Origin: Casuarina equisetifolia
Lineage: Eukaryota > Streptophyta > Magnoliopsida > Fagales > Casuarinaceae
Length of the DNA stretch: 64,000 bases
Direction: 5' to 3'
Assembly (NCBI GenBank): GCA_028551475.1
Contig: CM052360.1
Coordinates: 8,048,501 to 8,112,500, forward strand
Below the pieces are notes generated by a model. It made no database searches. It saw nothing but the letters and a program-made list of their open reading frames with translations, and had not been told where the DNA came from. Each line of letters starts with the position of its first letter. The stretch's first letter is position 1. Shown here in pieces: positions 24,413 through 37,529 of this stretch. A program made the position numbers and the translations under genes.

Positions 24413-26592
24413 GTGGGCTGCTCTTGGCTGTGGAGGGCAATGTTTGGATTGAATATGGACAAATTTTGGATTTTTAGTGGGGTATCTTTGACTTTGTGGA
24501 GGCCAAGATTCGTAGGAAACCGATGGTTCCATGGGGTAGGGAAAAAGACACCGGAGCGTGCAAAAAGTTAATCCTTCTCGATTCATGCCATCCAAACGCG
24601 TGAATAGAATACTGAAGGAGACTTGAGGGCTTATATCATGCTAGCGTCATGATGACGTCATGGATTACATCATGACCGACTCAATCCTATATTTAGCTTA
24701 TTCTTAATTAAAAAGAAAATAAATACTGAAATCCTAACGAAATAAGGTTTGGACCGTAATAATGGCAATGCCTTTCCTTTTTCTCCCTTTCTTCTTTCAT
24801 CTCTTATATTACTTGGGCCTCAGGCCTTTTATCTCATAAGCCCACATTCATCCCATGTCCACTGGCCTTGTTCTTTCTGATTCATTGGCTTTTAGTATTC
24901 TATTGGACACCGTACGTAAACCAAGTCTGCGGGCGTTCCCTCAACTGGTGTCTTCTCACGTTTTCACAACAGTGATTGGCTGTCTTCGGCCATAATAGCA
25001 GAATCCTTTCCTTCTTTATTATGGTTCTAGAGCGGGCTCATATGGAAAGCTCTTAGTTTCCATGGCTTATTTCTGGACGACGATGGTGGTTCCTTCGTGG
25101 TTCACAGCTTTCGAAAGGTCAGAACTTTTTCTCTTTGCACTCCGTGATAGCTGCACTCATTCATCTAGTTCATAAGCTTCTAGCATTGTTTGAAGGTTGC
25201 ACGGACTTGAAAAGTAGCGACAAATTGTGCTGTTTCCAGGACTCCACAAAGACCATATATCAAACAGTTCCAATTTCTCTCTTTATGAAGCCATGTCCTT
25301 TGAGTAGAGCCTGTTAGAAATAAGTTGAAGATTTTTAAGGCGCGAAATTGCAGTAAAACCGATGGTTGGTTCTGCAAAAGCCATTGTTGATTTTTCATTG
25401 ATACGCCTCGATGTACCTGCAAGTTAAGGTAGCACAGTTCGCACATTACGATTTGTTGATTTCTCAATTGGCATGATATTCGAACGCAGAGAGAGCATCC
25501 GACACTAGTAGGTCCGGTTCCTGTAATCTAGATAACAAGAGAATATGCACCGGAAAACATCCCTGTCGAGTTAATTATTCCTATCAGGTTAATGACACCT
25601 TCGCAGAACTGTCGAAAGCAATATAATATAACATTTCCCCCCGAAGAGGCAAAGACCAAAGATGTTTCAGGACGACTAAATAAAAACGTTTGATCAAGAA
25701 AAACCCGCAACAATCTCTAGGGAGGCTGCAACTTCCGGCAAAGAAACTGATCATGTCACTAACTTGGAAGTTCTCCGTCTTGAGAATGAACTTATGCATC
25801 CGTCTGGACGAGTTTGAAACTCGTCTAGATTTCAGGAGCCATCTACTCGCATTGGGAACTACGTACGGAAAAGATAATCGAGTAAAATCACATGAAACTA
25901 TGTTTCTAGCATTTATTTCAAGCCAATTAACAGCAGATTAGGAGCACGCTGTCAAAATAATTCCATTAAGTGCATTAAACTAAGCAGAACCATACCATCA
26001 GCTAGGACTAACAAAAGTTTAAGAAAAGCTCCGTACCATTCAGAAAGTTGGTAAATCAACCACACATGCAAGGAAGAATACATAAACCAATTGCTTGCCA
26101 GTAAGTACCTGGGGCCTTAAAGCAGCAGAAAATTTCTTGCCACATTTTTCCATTTCTTTAATCCAAAGTACATCCAATGCAACAAGTTGATGAAATCAAC
26201 TTCAAGAACAAATTACGCCATATACAGGTAGTATCGCTGAAGATACTGAGAAAAGAGAACAAGAGACGGCCAAGTCAATAAAGAAAGAGGCATAAATGAA
26301 AGGAAAGAATACTACATTAACAATGAGTTATTGTCACCCTCGACATGCTAGAGTAAAAGTCATTCCAGTAGAATCATCATTGATCAACATACACTATTGC
26401 TGTAATCGCCTAGCATCATACTTTGCTTGATGAAATGCCAAACATTGCATCACAATAGGGAAAAAGATGAGCAGAGACTAACTGATTCAGCTTTCCTGTT
26501 ATACATAAATATTTAATCCTACACTAAACCATTGTCAAAATAGGAACAGAAAATGTTAACAGAAGAGAGGATATGCGACAATTCTCACCCCT
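24413..26592. other. Intergenic, no gene recognised
   Basis: The first few hundred bases should be the continuation of whatever locus the Copia element entered, but the frames there are short and match nothing I recognise. A palindromic bZIP-type site TGACGTCA occurs at 24653-24660. Frames of 60-95 codons near 25.1-25.9 kb run on both strands and look accidental. The last several hundred bases probably hold the 3' UTR and downstream DNA of the J-protein gene. Confidence 0.45.
24653..24660. promoter_or_regulatory. TGACGTCA palindrome (bZIP-type site)
   Basis: TGACGTCA is the canonical CRE/C-box core bound by plant bZIP and TGA factors. It sits in a wider near-palindrome (CATGATGACGTCATGG). 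No neighbouring gene start was found, so its role is unproven. Confidence 0.4.
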
Positions 26593-29500
26593 TCAGCAAG
26601 ACTTTCTCTTGTCGACCTTCAAGGGAATATTGTACCATTTCTTTTTCTTAGGACGATCCCGTGATGTAGATCTCTTCTCTTTTGTTTGTCCATCTTCTTT
26701 GGCATCCTTAAAGGAACCTCTACTCTTGCTCTTGCTTGAACTCCGCTTCATTGAGGGAGCAGTAGTATATGATGCCTGTATATCGCTCCTTTGCTTGAGA
26801 AGCTCATCAATCTGGAAAATCAACATAGCAAGATTCAAGCAAAATCCAATCAGTGGAAACTCTTTTTACTAAAACCATGTAACCCAAGTGGTTCACCATA
26901 AAACTCACCGATTGCATTTCTTGTGCATATCTACTGGTCATCTCTGTAAATTGTGACAAAACCTGTAAACACCATAACCAGTATCAGAACCAGTCAACGT
27001 CATAAATATCAGAACAAGTTGTTAGGACCCAAGACCAGTCAACACTCGTAGACAAAAATTTGTTTCAACAGAAACAGGTATTCAGCTATATGCAACGGTT
27101 TTTTTTCCCCCCAGACCTCTCGGTATTCAGTTTCAAACTTTGATATCTCTGCTCTTTTTGTCAGAATTTGAGTTTCCACTGCTCTAAGATATTCCTTCTC
27201 TTCTTTATAAGATGCAGCACAAAGAGCCTCTATTGTGTAGCTTGCACTCTTGAAAAAGTTGTCACCTGTAATAATTTACCAGAAGATGAAGGGGTCTTAA
27301 GGTTCAAACAAGACATGTTTAGTCAAGAAACATAGCAAGCTTAGCTGGATAGACATAACAACTGACCATAAACAGCAAAGACATGGGTGCCTGCCTTCAG
27401 TTCAGTTATTTCACAAGGCTGAAACCCATCCAGCTTTTTGAAGAAGGCAGCATCTGGATCTTTTGCAGCAGCCATCTAGTGCCAAAAATATTTTAAAAAG
27501 TCAGATGAAAAGTTTAAAGAGTCAAATTACAAGTTCAAGAGTGTATCCATGATCTCACCGAATTCATCGCTTGATCCAACCGATAAACAGGAAAACCAAG
27601 AAAGTACATTCCAGAAGATGTGAATTTTCCTGTTTTAGCGCTGTCCTCCTACAGAAATTTTTACACATAAGTAGAACAAAAGCTATAGACTATCTTCGCC
27701 ATATGGATAGTAACAGCCTAACAAGATGCTAACTAGCAAATAAAGGCCTGAGACACAACAGTACAAAAGTTAATCTGTGAGAAGAAATACAGTTGATCCC
27801 TCATGATGTGTGTGGGTGGGTGGTTATAAAAAGCCGTGCAACTGCTGAATAAAAAGCATTACAACCCCTCTTCATCCTCTCTCGCAAATTTTTTTTATTA
27901 AGATGCTGACATCCTGTGCCAAATAAACTTTTCAATGTCTTCAACCATATTTAAAGCCAGAACATAGTTTCTGAAGAAGCAAGAGTTGTAAACTGTAAAT
28001 TAGATGGAACTTATAACTAGCCAGACAAGAGAGCCACATGTATATGATCATGTAAAAGAAAAAGATTGAAAGTACTCAATGCAAAATTAATGCTTCAATT
28101 CTATTCATCTGCTGTTGCCCGACCATAGTTCATAGCTTATTAGGAAAAATTTAAACAGAGATTTCAGAAAACAGGAATGATCCATCTCCTAAATGAAAAG
28201 AGAGAAGAGAAATGCTCGATACCTGCAGTGCTAGGCTCAATCCACCCTTGTCTTCTTGATCAAAATACAGTAACTGCATTATAGAATCTTTCAGTAATAA
28301 TGGGGACTATTCAGACAGAAAACACAACAGTTTTAGGTAATTGCTTAGCTTGTATGATACCCTTAGATGCTAAATAGATAACCACATATATATGCTTTGA
28401 GCAAAACAAGGAAGCTATAATACTCTAAAGCGAATAGAAATTCACAAATACATAATACATATTTTTGAGGGTTGAGATTACAGAGCATGGGAGAGAAAAA
28501 ATTATATACACCATGTACATGAAAGGACCATCCAATTTCTCGTGATGGCATTGTGAAAGAATAAAATCCAGATTATTTTTACGTATTTCTGAAAATCACG
28601 ACTATAAGGACCAATATATCATCAACTGACCGCACAAAAAGTAGATTCTTTAAACCACTAAGACTATCTTTGTAGCAGTCCAAGCTCTATTTTTTTAAAT
28701 TGTGTAACAACTGATCAGACCCAAAACTTAGAAGAAAAAGAACTATACAATCATCTTGGGGCTGAAATATTTATCTATGAGCAAGCAAGAATATAGAGAC
28801 CCAGCTAACTATGTTTTACACTACCCTGTGGGAAACCAAAAATATGAGTGAGAGAGATATTGATGACAATTGAAGGGAAAAGAAAACTTCTGCACTTTTA
28901 AGACTCTGAGGTGACATCACAACCAAACCACAGAATAATACTATACAAGCTAATACCGGTAAACATTAGATTATAGAACTTTGACATAGATTGAGTAAAA
29001 GTACGGAATAACTGAACTGCAATATGTTTGAAACAATGGAAGTCTCAAATCTAAAGGTATGCAAGCAAACTATACCACAATTTTTTCTTTTTTTTCCATC
29101 TCTAATCTTGAACACAGCTAAGATATCCAAATTGCTAAAAAAATTATTTCAATAAATGTTTAAAACATGACAAGCTTCAAAAGACTAGAAAGAAAACTAT
29201 AAAGGTAACAATTAATTTAATTGGAAAGGTAAGCCAATGGTTATTTGACCTTAAATTTGCTTTTGTCCGATGACTGCACTCGACATACAAATCCAGCTCG
29301 AGCTTCCTCTTCTGTTATTGTTACAGAATAGAAGTGAGCACACTGCTTCTCAACCTGTTGATTACAACATTAAGAAGTAAGAAATTTAAATCAATAAGAT
29401 CACAATTAATATAAGATGATGGCTCAACCAGCAAGAAAAGCTCACCTTCTTAGATATAGGTTGCCCCAAGGGAAGCGGACAAATGGTGACTACACCATTA

Positions 29501-31480
29501 AGAGCCTCCTCCAAGACAGTTGCTGATACAGTTGTCTTGATTGGCACACCAAGTTTACTGTTATGTAGAAAATAATGAAGACAAAACATAATGTGTAGAG
29601 CTCATGAAAATCAACAAGATTAAGAAATATGCAACAGAAGCTTACCTAAAAAGGGCAGCAAACATGGTGTTCACAGCTCCCAAACTTGAAAGATCTAGCT
29701 CCAAATCTTGGCTTTCAGAATCAACAGCCTAGCAAAGAACAAGAAATCATGTTCTACACCAAATTTCAATAGTAAGTGAGGAACAAAAATGGATAAATAT
29801 GTCTTCGTGCATTGCAGGTGAATGACTTTTTCTACAATAAATGGGCCAAAGCATGAACACCACATATGCACAAATAACACGCATAAATGTCCTGAACTAG
29901 ATTGAGTTGGACAAATACTAGCATCACTATCTCACCTCAAAACCAGCAGTGTCATACTGACGCCGCCTGTCTGGATCAGACAAGATATTATAGGAAAACG
30001 TGACCTCCTTAAACATATCAGCTGCTTTAGGATCATTTGCATTCTTGTCAGGATGGTACCTGATGTTTTGAAATGTTAGTGCTTTTAACAACCAAAACCA
30101 ACTTAAAATGGAATAGAAGAACATTGAAAAATATTGGCCCCAAAAAGAGCAGCAAATGTTCGTGTAGGTTACTATTGTAATTTAAAAATCACCACAATCC
30201 ACCCAAGAATTAAACTTTGGCCTAAGGTGAACTGACTTCATATAGCAAACCTCAGAGGGAAATCAATTTACTGATACAATCAGTCAATGATGCTCCAAAA
30301 TCACTGATGTTGGGCATATTGTCGATATTCCCATATGAAATGTACTGCCTAAGAAGGTTTTGTATGATTCATCAAAACCGAGAAAAAGACATAGATAGAT
30401 AAACTCAGCGAAAGATAAAAATCAGGCTCATCTACCAGTGAGTTCTCCTTAATCTCTGTCTCGTTTGCATGCTCCAATGGTCAACTTAAAGATGTTTTGC
30501 TTGTCATGTGGCATAAAAACCCACATGAGAAAATATTTGGAGATTATGTGGATCTAGCATCCAATGATAAGCCTTAAAACCAATTAACCCACGTCCCCAT
30601 CACAAAGAGCTTCACAGCACACACCAGCATCTCCACTGCCTATCCATTCACACACGTTCAAAAGCCGATCCCGCGCTTAACTTTTCATACTATTAATTTT
30701 GTAACCTCCACCAAGCCCCCTTTGAAGTTATGCACCCAGCATCATCGAGCAGATGCTTGCCGATGAGGGTTTTCAACTTGTATCCTCTATTCTTGTCCCA
30801 TTAAGTGCCACTAAAGCGACTTAATGAACAATCTTCAGAGAGATAACTTTACAAAAGAGCCTCCCAACTCGAGGTAGACATGGAAAAAGAGACGAAGCTC
30901 TTCCTAACTAGACCAATTGGGTTTTGAGTTGAGCTAACACTTCGCTTTACTACTCCCCTTTCACAAACCGGAAAGATCTGCATCTTTCTGACGTCTCCAG
31001 CAAACCATAGCTATATCAAAATTCCCTCATCCGCATTAACCATGAGCTAGAACGAGTAAACTTCCCAGGCTAACACAACTAAGACACATTTCCTACGACG
31101 AGAAATTAAGAAAACCGCTCAAAATTTTAAAAAGAGTATCACATGTAGTCCCAAATCCCAATGACAACATAAACACTAAAATTCTATCCCCCAAAAATCT
31201 CCAACGCCGACTTATTCAGCTTCAAGGACCACCATGTTGGACAGAAGGAAAAGAAAAAAAAAAATGAGCTTTTCCAAATCAAAAATTTGGAAACAGTGCC
31301 TAAGGAGCTAAAGAATCATTTGCAGTATACAGTTCCAACATACTTGAGAGCCATTCTTCGGTACGCGCTTTTGATTTCCTGATCCGAGGAGTTCCTAGAG
31401 ACGCCGAGGACCTCATAGGGGTCCCGCCGCTGCGTCTTTGCGGCATCGTGCTTCTCCGATTTTGATCCGTGTACCGGCAT
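26593..31480 (-). CDS. ARL1: J-domain protein, ARG1-LIKE 1 type
   Basis: Eleven exons give 410 aa: 31480-31344, 30059-29936, 29728-29646, 29557-29446, 29354-29250, 28273-28223, 27648-27559, 27475-27367, 27265-27117, 26962-26909 and 26811-26593. All introns are GT-AG and the phases agree. The J domain spans residues about 19-85 with the HPD motif at 48-50 ([11 protein letters not shown]), so it should stimulate Hsp70 ATPase. The conserved ARG1/ARL middle region follows ([60 protein letters not shown]). Next come a helical segment likely to form a coiled coil (about 290-350) and a basic Ser/Lys-rich tail ending KVDKRKSC. The start [10 protein letters not shown], the [10 protein letters not shown] tail and the overall wording are closer to Arabidopsis ARL1 (At1g24120) than to ARG1. 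ARG1-family proteins act in early gravity signalling in root statocytes and associate with membranes. The first intron is about 1.3 kb. Confidence 0.95.
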
Positions 31481-31629
31481 TCTTCAAATCGAATTCTTAC
31501 TCCCAAAACCCTATAAATCCCTCCCCTGAAAATTTCACAACAATTCAGGAGCTCCGAACTGCAGTTTCCCTGAGCTTTCACTCATCGTTCCAAGCAAATT
31601 GTAGCTTTAGAAGCAGTGTGACAGCCTAG

Positions 31630-34600
31630 CAGGAGTGAAAGAGAGAGACTCCATGTACGTCCAAGCTGGAGCTCCGGAGGAGAGAGAAAGACACGCGGGG
31701 GCGTTAAATTGGAGGAACGTTTTATTATTATTTATTTTCTAAAATTCATCCTCCTCCTGAAGAAATTTTGAAATTGAATTTCCCCTCTGCTAATCTACCC
31801 GGTGTGCGTATTACGCACAGTAGTTTGGCCGGTTGGAAGCGGCGAGCGCGTACGGCGGAATTTAAACTTTGTGGAAGAGCGTGTCGGATGCGACAGGGTA
31901 AGACTTATTGGTGGGTTTGGGTGATGAGCCTTAATCAATGCTAAAAAAGTTAAGTTATTAAAATTGCAATCAGCAGGTGGACTGAATGAGAAACCCGACC
32001 TCGATGTCATTGATTCTATCATTATGCTTCCGTTTATCATCTTCATTATGTCTTTCTCTTCCAGCCGTATTACTCCTATGGTCCAGCTTACATTGACGTG
32101 TCACGACCATGTCATAAACGTACGCCCCCGTGTTAAATGGGGACTCAGAGACGTGTCATTCTTGACAGATCAAATTAACTTAATAATTTAATGGGTATAT
32201 TTTAATGACTAGATAAATTTCCTTCATTACACTATAAAATAATAGAGGATTAGTTGTGATAATCTTTCGATGTGCCACTACAAAACAATGGGAGCCACGC
32301 CGACATTCACAGGCTGCATCACCAAAATCTTTGAGACTTGCCACCAGCTATGTTTGCTATTGGAGAAACATGAAAAGCTTGTTTTATCATTGGTGGTGGT
32401 TAACATGGGTGGTTGGATGGCTTGCTCTTCAAAACTTAATTAATTTCAGGATGTCCTTGAGAAAACAGAAGCAGTACGTAAGAAGTAGTTAACTTAATTT
32501 TCAACTTAGGAATCAAATGGTATTGGTAGCCTTTATGGAATATTCAAACTTCTTCAGTCAGGTGGTACAACCAATATGCTAGAGGCCACCTAACCCACCT
32601 TCTACGACAGTTTAGATCAGGAAATGACCCTTCCCATGATAACTTGTCTTTGTAGGAGTAAGGGTTTGCAGTTTGCCTTATCATAGTGATCCAAAAGTCA
32701 ATATAAGGTTAGATATAAAGGATTTTAAACCAATATACTGTTTTTAACGTGTAAGAAAAAAAATTATACGTCCACAATTGAATGCATACCATATTTGAAT
32801 ACCGTATTAAAATAAATAACATATATGTAGAATGTTTTCAAGTAATACTTCAATGATATATAATTTTGTTAGCATTATTATTAAAAAAAAAAAAAAAACA
32901 CAGCCAGCTTGATGATGTGTGATTGAGCACCAAGCTGTCTGTGTGCGGGGACCTTTGTTTATCTTACATTTTGAGGCACATGCTCGACTTGTCTTTTAGA
33001 TGCACCTCTTGGATCCTGAGGTAAACGTCTCTGTCAAAGTTGTATCATTGTTGATGTTCTTCTCCGGCACGATCCTTCAGGTTTTCTTGCTAGAGACGGC
33101 AAGAGCTTTTCAACTAAGTTAAAATCTCCATTATGAAGATGGAGATTGGAAAGATACCAACAATATAATTGAACACGAACAAAAAGAGGAGTAAATGATT
33201 GAATTTATGTGTCACACGGGATGAAATAAACTATCATTTAAAGAGAAGTGTTATCATAATAATGACTAAATATTTTAATTCTTGTCGACTTTACTATCGT
33301 AAAGAAGTTTGTAAAAGATGAAAGATTCTACTTATTACTTGTTTGATAATCATAAGCAAAAACAATATGACAAAAAGAACTTTTCTTTAAGGAATCAATA
33401 TGCCACCCAAGCTTTAGAAGTATTTAAAAGTAATGTCCATCATTTTTTAATATGCATTTGAAGATTTCAAAACTCTAAAGTATGGACAACCAACTCTTTT
33501 AAGATTTGTTGAAATTGATTCCAAGGTAGCCATCATTCTTGATAGAGATGTTTAAATATAAGGAAAAAGAGTTACCTTCGCATATAAGACTAAATAAAAT
33601 ATTTATAAATGCACTATAAAATTTTGAATTATTCCCAATTTAATGTCACATATAAAATAATAAAAATAATGTATTTCTGCTTCTTCTTTTTTTTCTTTTG
33701 TTAGGTAAAAGATGAGGTGTTTGGGTGTAAAAGCAAAAGAAATATGTGTAGCATTGATGTGATTTGTAGTGGGTAATGAGTTAGCTTGGTCTAGAACAAT
33801 AGAAAGGAGGCTGAAATTGAATTTTGAAGATTATTTTTGATATTTTTTTCGAATTAGGTGGATTAGAACAAAATAGAAAACAAAAAATGATAAAATCCAA
33901 ACAAACTTGTAGCAAGATAATTGTAGAGACTTGTGAAATGTAAAGGTTGAAGAAAGATAAATTGCAAGAGAATTTAAGGGTAACAAAATAAATATATAAA
34001 CTAAAGGCTTGAAATTTTAAGAACAAGAAAACAAAAGACAAAAATTTAAAATGATAGAAACTCTTCTTCTTATCTCAAGGGTTTTGTCTACAAGTAACTT
34101 CATTGCCTTTATTTATAAAGAGTTAGAGTATACAAAGATAAAACACAGCATTGGACATATCAATACAAGTCATTTCAGAACTAAGAATGCAATAAATGTA
34201 GTTTTTTTTTTTGAATTAACAAAATAATAGTAAATGTAATCATTACCTATCAAGTATACTTTTTATTGTATGACTACTTTGGACACTTCTCAAATATGTC
34301 TTTTATGGTATAATTATTTTGGAACTAGTTTCTTTATCCTTTGACTAACTTGATTAAGCTTGGACTTAGTGGATAACATTGTAGCCCTAGTTCTTAGATG
34401 TAGAAACCAATAACACTTGGACCTTTTCATTAACTTAGGCCATGAATAGGACAATGGATGTACCCGCATTAACTTAAGCATTTTGTACCTCCATATAAGG
34501 AATCAATGACTATAACAAGGCTTAAAAGTATTTCAAATAGATTCGTCTTCTGAGTAAAGGTTTGCAACATTAAATGTTTCGAGCCCATCCCAACCTAACC

Positions 34601-36570
34601 CTTTCTTTAGAAAGTTCCATTTTGTTCAATTCAAAGGAAGCCCAGCCTATAGACATACACTGGAAATCGCATCTCCTAATTGGTCATGGCCCAAGCATAA
34701 GATGCGGCTGAAGTGGTTAGGCCTGAGTGTAAGTTAGATCTGATCCAAGAAGTTCGTCTCCTGATTTGACTAAACAATTTGCGCCGAACGTATCCAGCGA
34801 AAGACATGCACCGAATTGGAACAAAATCTCATTCTGCTACAAAGGTGGATCCGCCAGCCATGCCGCGCACACTATGAATCTGTCGGACTATGATTCTCCC
34901 TTTTTAGTCATCTAAGGCTTTTCCTTTTCTGTATAACCCTCTGTTATCCAACTAAGACACGTTTAATCTGACAAGAAAATCATGTCATCTTTACATTTCT
35001 TTAATGGTACGTGTCACCAGAAACAAAAGAAAAACAAAAATTAAGAGTAGAATGCGTCGACTCCCGGCTGCTCAAGTTATTATAGCAAAGGGTTTTGCAT
35101 AGAAAACCAAAATAATTAAGAGTTGAAACCTAGATGAGTAATCATCAATATAATGACGAACTTCATGTTGAATTTGAAGTGTACGAAAGCTGACATCTTT
35201 GTTTAATAAGTTTCGCCCCTATTTTATCGTAATTATTGAACAACTGGTTACTGGCTGCGTCAACAAACAATAGGTCTAGGTTCCAGAACTGTCGAATGAG
35301 GAAGAAGTGGCAGCATTTGTATATTTTGGTTATTAAAAGCACGTGTCGATGGGGCGAAGAGGGAGGTGGGTGATTTTCTACCGATTTCTGCACATTCAAT
35401 GCGTGATTTAATTTGTGGATAACCATCACGCTACATACGCAACTTAAAACACTAATAAAAAGCTTAGAACAAATCAAAGAAAAAGTACTATTCTAAGCTT
35501 CCTTTGAACGAAAGCAAGACTTGGTGAGTAGGTCACCGGATACTAACCCGTCAAATCTTATCAAATATAGTAGTACGTTTTAGTAAAGCGGTGGCTTTCT
35601 TCTTGTTGCTCAAGTATTGAACAATAAGTCCCTATTCAATCGTATAAAAACCCATCAAAGAAGAGCAATGGAGTTCAGCCTCTTGTTTAAAGCCGTTTGC
35701 CCAACTTGTGCTTCTAGGAAAATTCAAACACAGTTCTTTATTCAAAAGGCTTGTTCAAACAAATGGCTCAACATTATTAAAGGGAGATAAAATCACTTGT
35801 TCAATATTCTGGTAAATGCAAGATCCAAAGGGTATTGCCTCTCAAAATTTAAAATCAGAAAATGGCCTTTCAGCATACTGTATGGCGAGACCAGTTAAGA
35901 TCCAGACTAATCTCGGACAGTAGAGCTAGAAATTATTTTAAGGTATCCCAATAATCTTACATAGTTTTTGTCTTTTTCTTTTTGTAATGGCCCTTTCTGG
36001 CAAGTTCATACACATTCGAGTGGTCTTGGATGCATGAACTTATTTCTGTTCCATTTTTGGGGGAAGAATGGAATACATCATGCGCCAATGTAAGTCCAAC
36101 TGTAAAACAAGTTGTATTTTGACTTAAAAGGAAAACACTCTTCTGCTTGCTTTGTTTCGTTTTTCTTTTAAGTCACAGATTTGAAGAAGTCTTGACTTTT
36201 GGTTCGTGATGGTGCAACCTACCAACATACCAAGAAAGCATGGTTGTGGCCAATAAAAAAATTGGACTGTACATTCAATTATTTGCAGGGCTATCTATGA
36301 GCTGTTTGCAAGTCATTCAGAGCTGATCCATTCTTCACAGTAAAATCTCATATAGCAGGTACTGCTTATAGCATAAGAGGAACATGTTCTGGATCAGTCT
36401 AAACCTCCAGTACAGTATACACTGAAAGTAATCAGCAAAACAAAAAGAAGGTTAGGATTCCTGGTTCATCGGCCTGGTTTTGATTACAGTATCGCCACTT
36501 CTGCTCCAGCCCGAACCAATTCGCATGTCGTGATGTAGTATTCATGAGAGTGTTACATTATAATTGGCTG
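31630..36570. other. Intergenic, no gene recognised
   Basis: This is AT-rich DNA with frames under 105 codons and no recognised domain. An A-run lies at about 32880-32897. The part at about 33.7-34.6 kb, read on the minus strand, has a TATA-like CTTTATAAATAAAG followed by an LTR-like AT-rich leader and may be a decayed solo LTR, but I could not fix its ends. The stretch just above 31480 holds the 5' UTR and promoter of the J-protein gene. Confidence 0.4.
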
Positions 36571-36573
36571 TTG

Positions 36574-36604
36574 TGACTGGCAGTTGCTAAGAAATTGCCA
36601 GTCA
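36574..36604. repeat. Hairpin, 9-bp arms, downstream of ZFP gene
   Basis: TGACTGGCA (36574-36582) and TGCCAGTCA (36596-36604) are perfect inverted repeats with a 13-nt loop. They lie about 90-120 bp beyond the stop codon of the minus-strand zinc-finger gene, probably in its 3' UTR. The arms are too short for a microRNA precursor by themselves. Confidence 0.8.
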
Positions 36605-36694
36605 TGTGCCTTGAATTTTCAAACGATTTCCAAGTACAAAGAATTTAAGCCATTGGAGAAGACATGGCAGTGCTTACCTCCGTACTGAAATGTG

Positions 36695-37453
36695 TTACAC
36701 GCCACTTCTAGAGGAGCTTTGTATATTTGTCTGCATGTTCAGGCCTAGTTGTAGATCCAAAGATTTACAGCTTTGCTTGGAGGCAGGCAAGCAAGGTAAA
36801 GGTTTAAAGACAACGGGTCTGCTTTCTCCGGATCTGTCCGTTTGTGTTAAACTAAAGCTACATGTATCTTGTTGGAAAGAGATGTGAGGAGGAAGATTAT
36901 ACCACTTTGATAACTGGGACCCATTAAGATGGGCATCTTGATCATAGGGACTGAAGCAAATCTGAGATTCATCGTAGACGGTGAACTCAGGAGTATGAGA
37001 AGGACTAGACAACCATGGGACACGGCCGTTGGACCCAAAGCCATGGTTGTTTTCGAAAGGTTGAAGGTAACAGTTGATGCTGGCCTTCCTGGCTTGAAGC
37101 TGTAATCTCTTCTTCTTCATCCTCTCCTTTTTATGGGCATTTTGATGACCTCCCAATGCCTGTGAGTTTGCAAATTCCTTGAAACAATATTGGCACTCGA
37201 ACTTTTTATCATCTGGCACCCCAGTTGAGCTTCTTTCCTTGGCAGGTTTGTCCCTTCCAGATGAAACTGTTGTTGATGATGAATTTACACTTTCATCTCC
37301 TTCTCCAGAGCCTTTGTGGTTGCTGTCATCATTCTTAGATGGATTCAACTCGAACCCAAATAATTTGAGCCTCTTCTCAGCCGAAGAACCAGCAGAATAG
37401 CCATTTTCTCCATTCCATGTGGAAGATAAGAGATTAGACTCATTCCTTGACAT
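36695..37453 (-). CDS. C2H2 zinc-finger repressor, ZFP5/6/8-GIS clade
   Basis: Single-exon gene of 252 aa, as usual for this family. One C2H2 finger is visible (FECQYCFKEFANSQALGGHQNAHKKER: Cys87, Cys90, His103, His107) with the plant-specific QALGGH DNA-contact motif. It is followed by a Lys/Arg-rich run that can serve as a nuclear signal. The N-terminal RLKLFGFEL motif (residues 28-36) is typical of the ZFP5/ZFP6/ZFP8/GIS group, which control trichome and root-hair initiation in response to gibberellin and cytokinin in Arabidopsis. An EAR-type LDLQL motif at 232-236 near the C-terminus points to transcriptional repression through TOPLESS co-repressors. Which member of the clade it is cannot be decided by eye. 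A TATA box lies about 70 bp upstream. The first Met is chosen because no earlier in-frame Met is present and the motif order fits. Confidence 0.95.
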   Translation of the reverse strand: MSRNESNLLSSTWNGENGYSAGSSAEKRLKLFGFELNPSKNDDSNHKGSGEGDESVNSSSTTVSSGRDKPAKERSSTGVPDDKKFECQYCFKEFANSQALGGHQNAHKKERMKKKRLQLQARKASINCYLQPFENNHGFGSNGRVPWLSSPSHTPEFTVYDESQICFSPYDQDAHLNGSQLSKWYNLPPHISFQQDTCSFSLTQTDRSGESRPVVFKPLPCLPASKQSCKSLDLQLGLNMQTNIQSSSRSGV

Positions 37454-37522
37454 CGCTCTTGAAATAAGAAGAGAGAGATATTTGTTGTACTGACTCCCCG
37501 ATTAGCTGCTCGGCCTCCTCCC

Positions 37523-37529
37523 TTTTATA
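37523..37529 (-). promoter_or_regulatory. TATA box of zinc-finger gene
   Basis: TATAAAA on the minus strand, 70 bp before the start codon at 37453, followed by a GA/TC-rich leader. Confidence 0.7.

Noticed and set aside
32880-32897. SINE or LINE poly-A tail
   Set aside because: No flanking target duplication and no pol III boxes were found upstream of the A-run.
33700-34600. Solo LTR on minus strand
   Set aside because: The interior looks LTR-like (TATA motif, AT-rich leader) but no TG...CA ends or target duplication could be located, so it was left as a note only.
36574-36604. MicroRNA precursor
   Set aside because: The arms pair over only 9 bp and no longer complementary flank was seen, well short of a plant microRNA stem.
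36690-37400. Plus-strand frames over the zinc-finger gene
   Set aside because: They are antisense to the single-exon C2H2 gene, which has an unmistakable finger and EAR motif.
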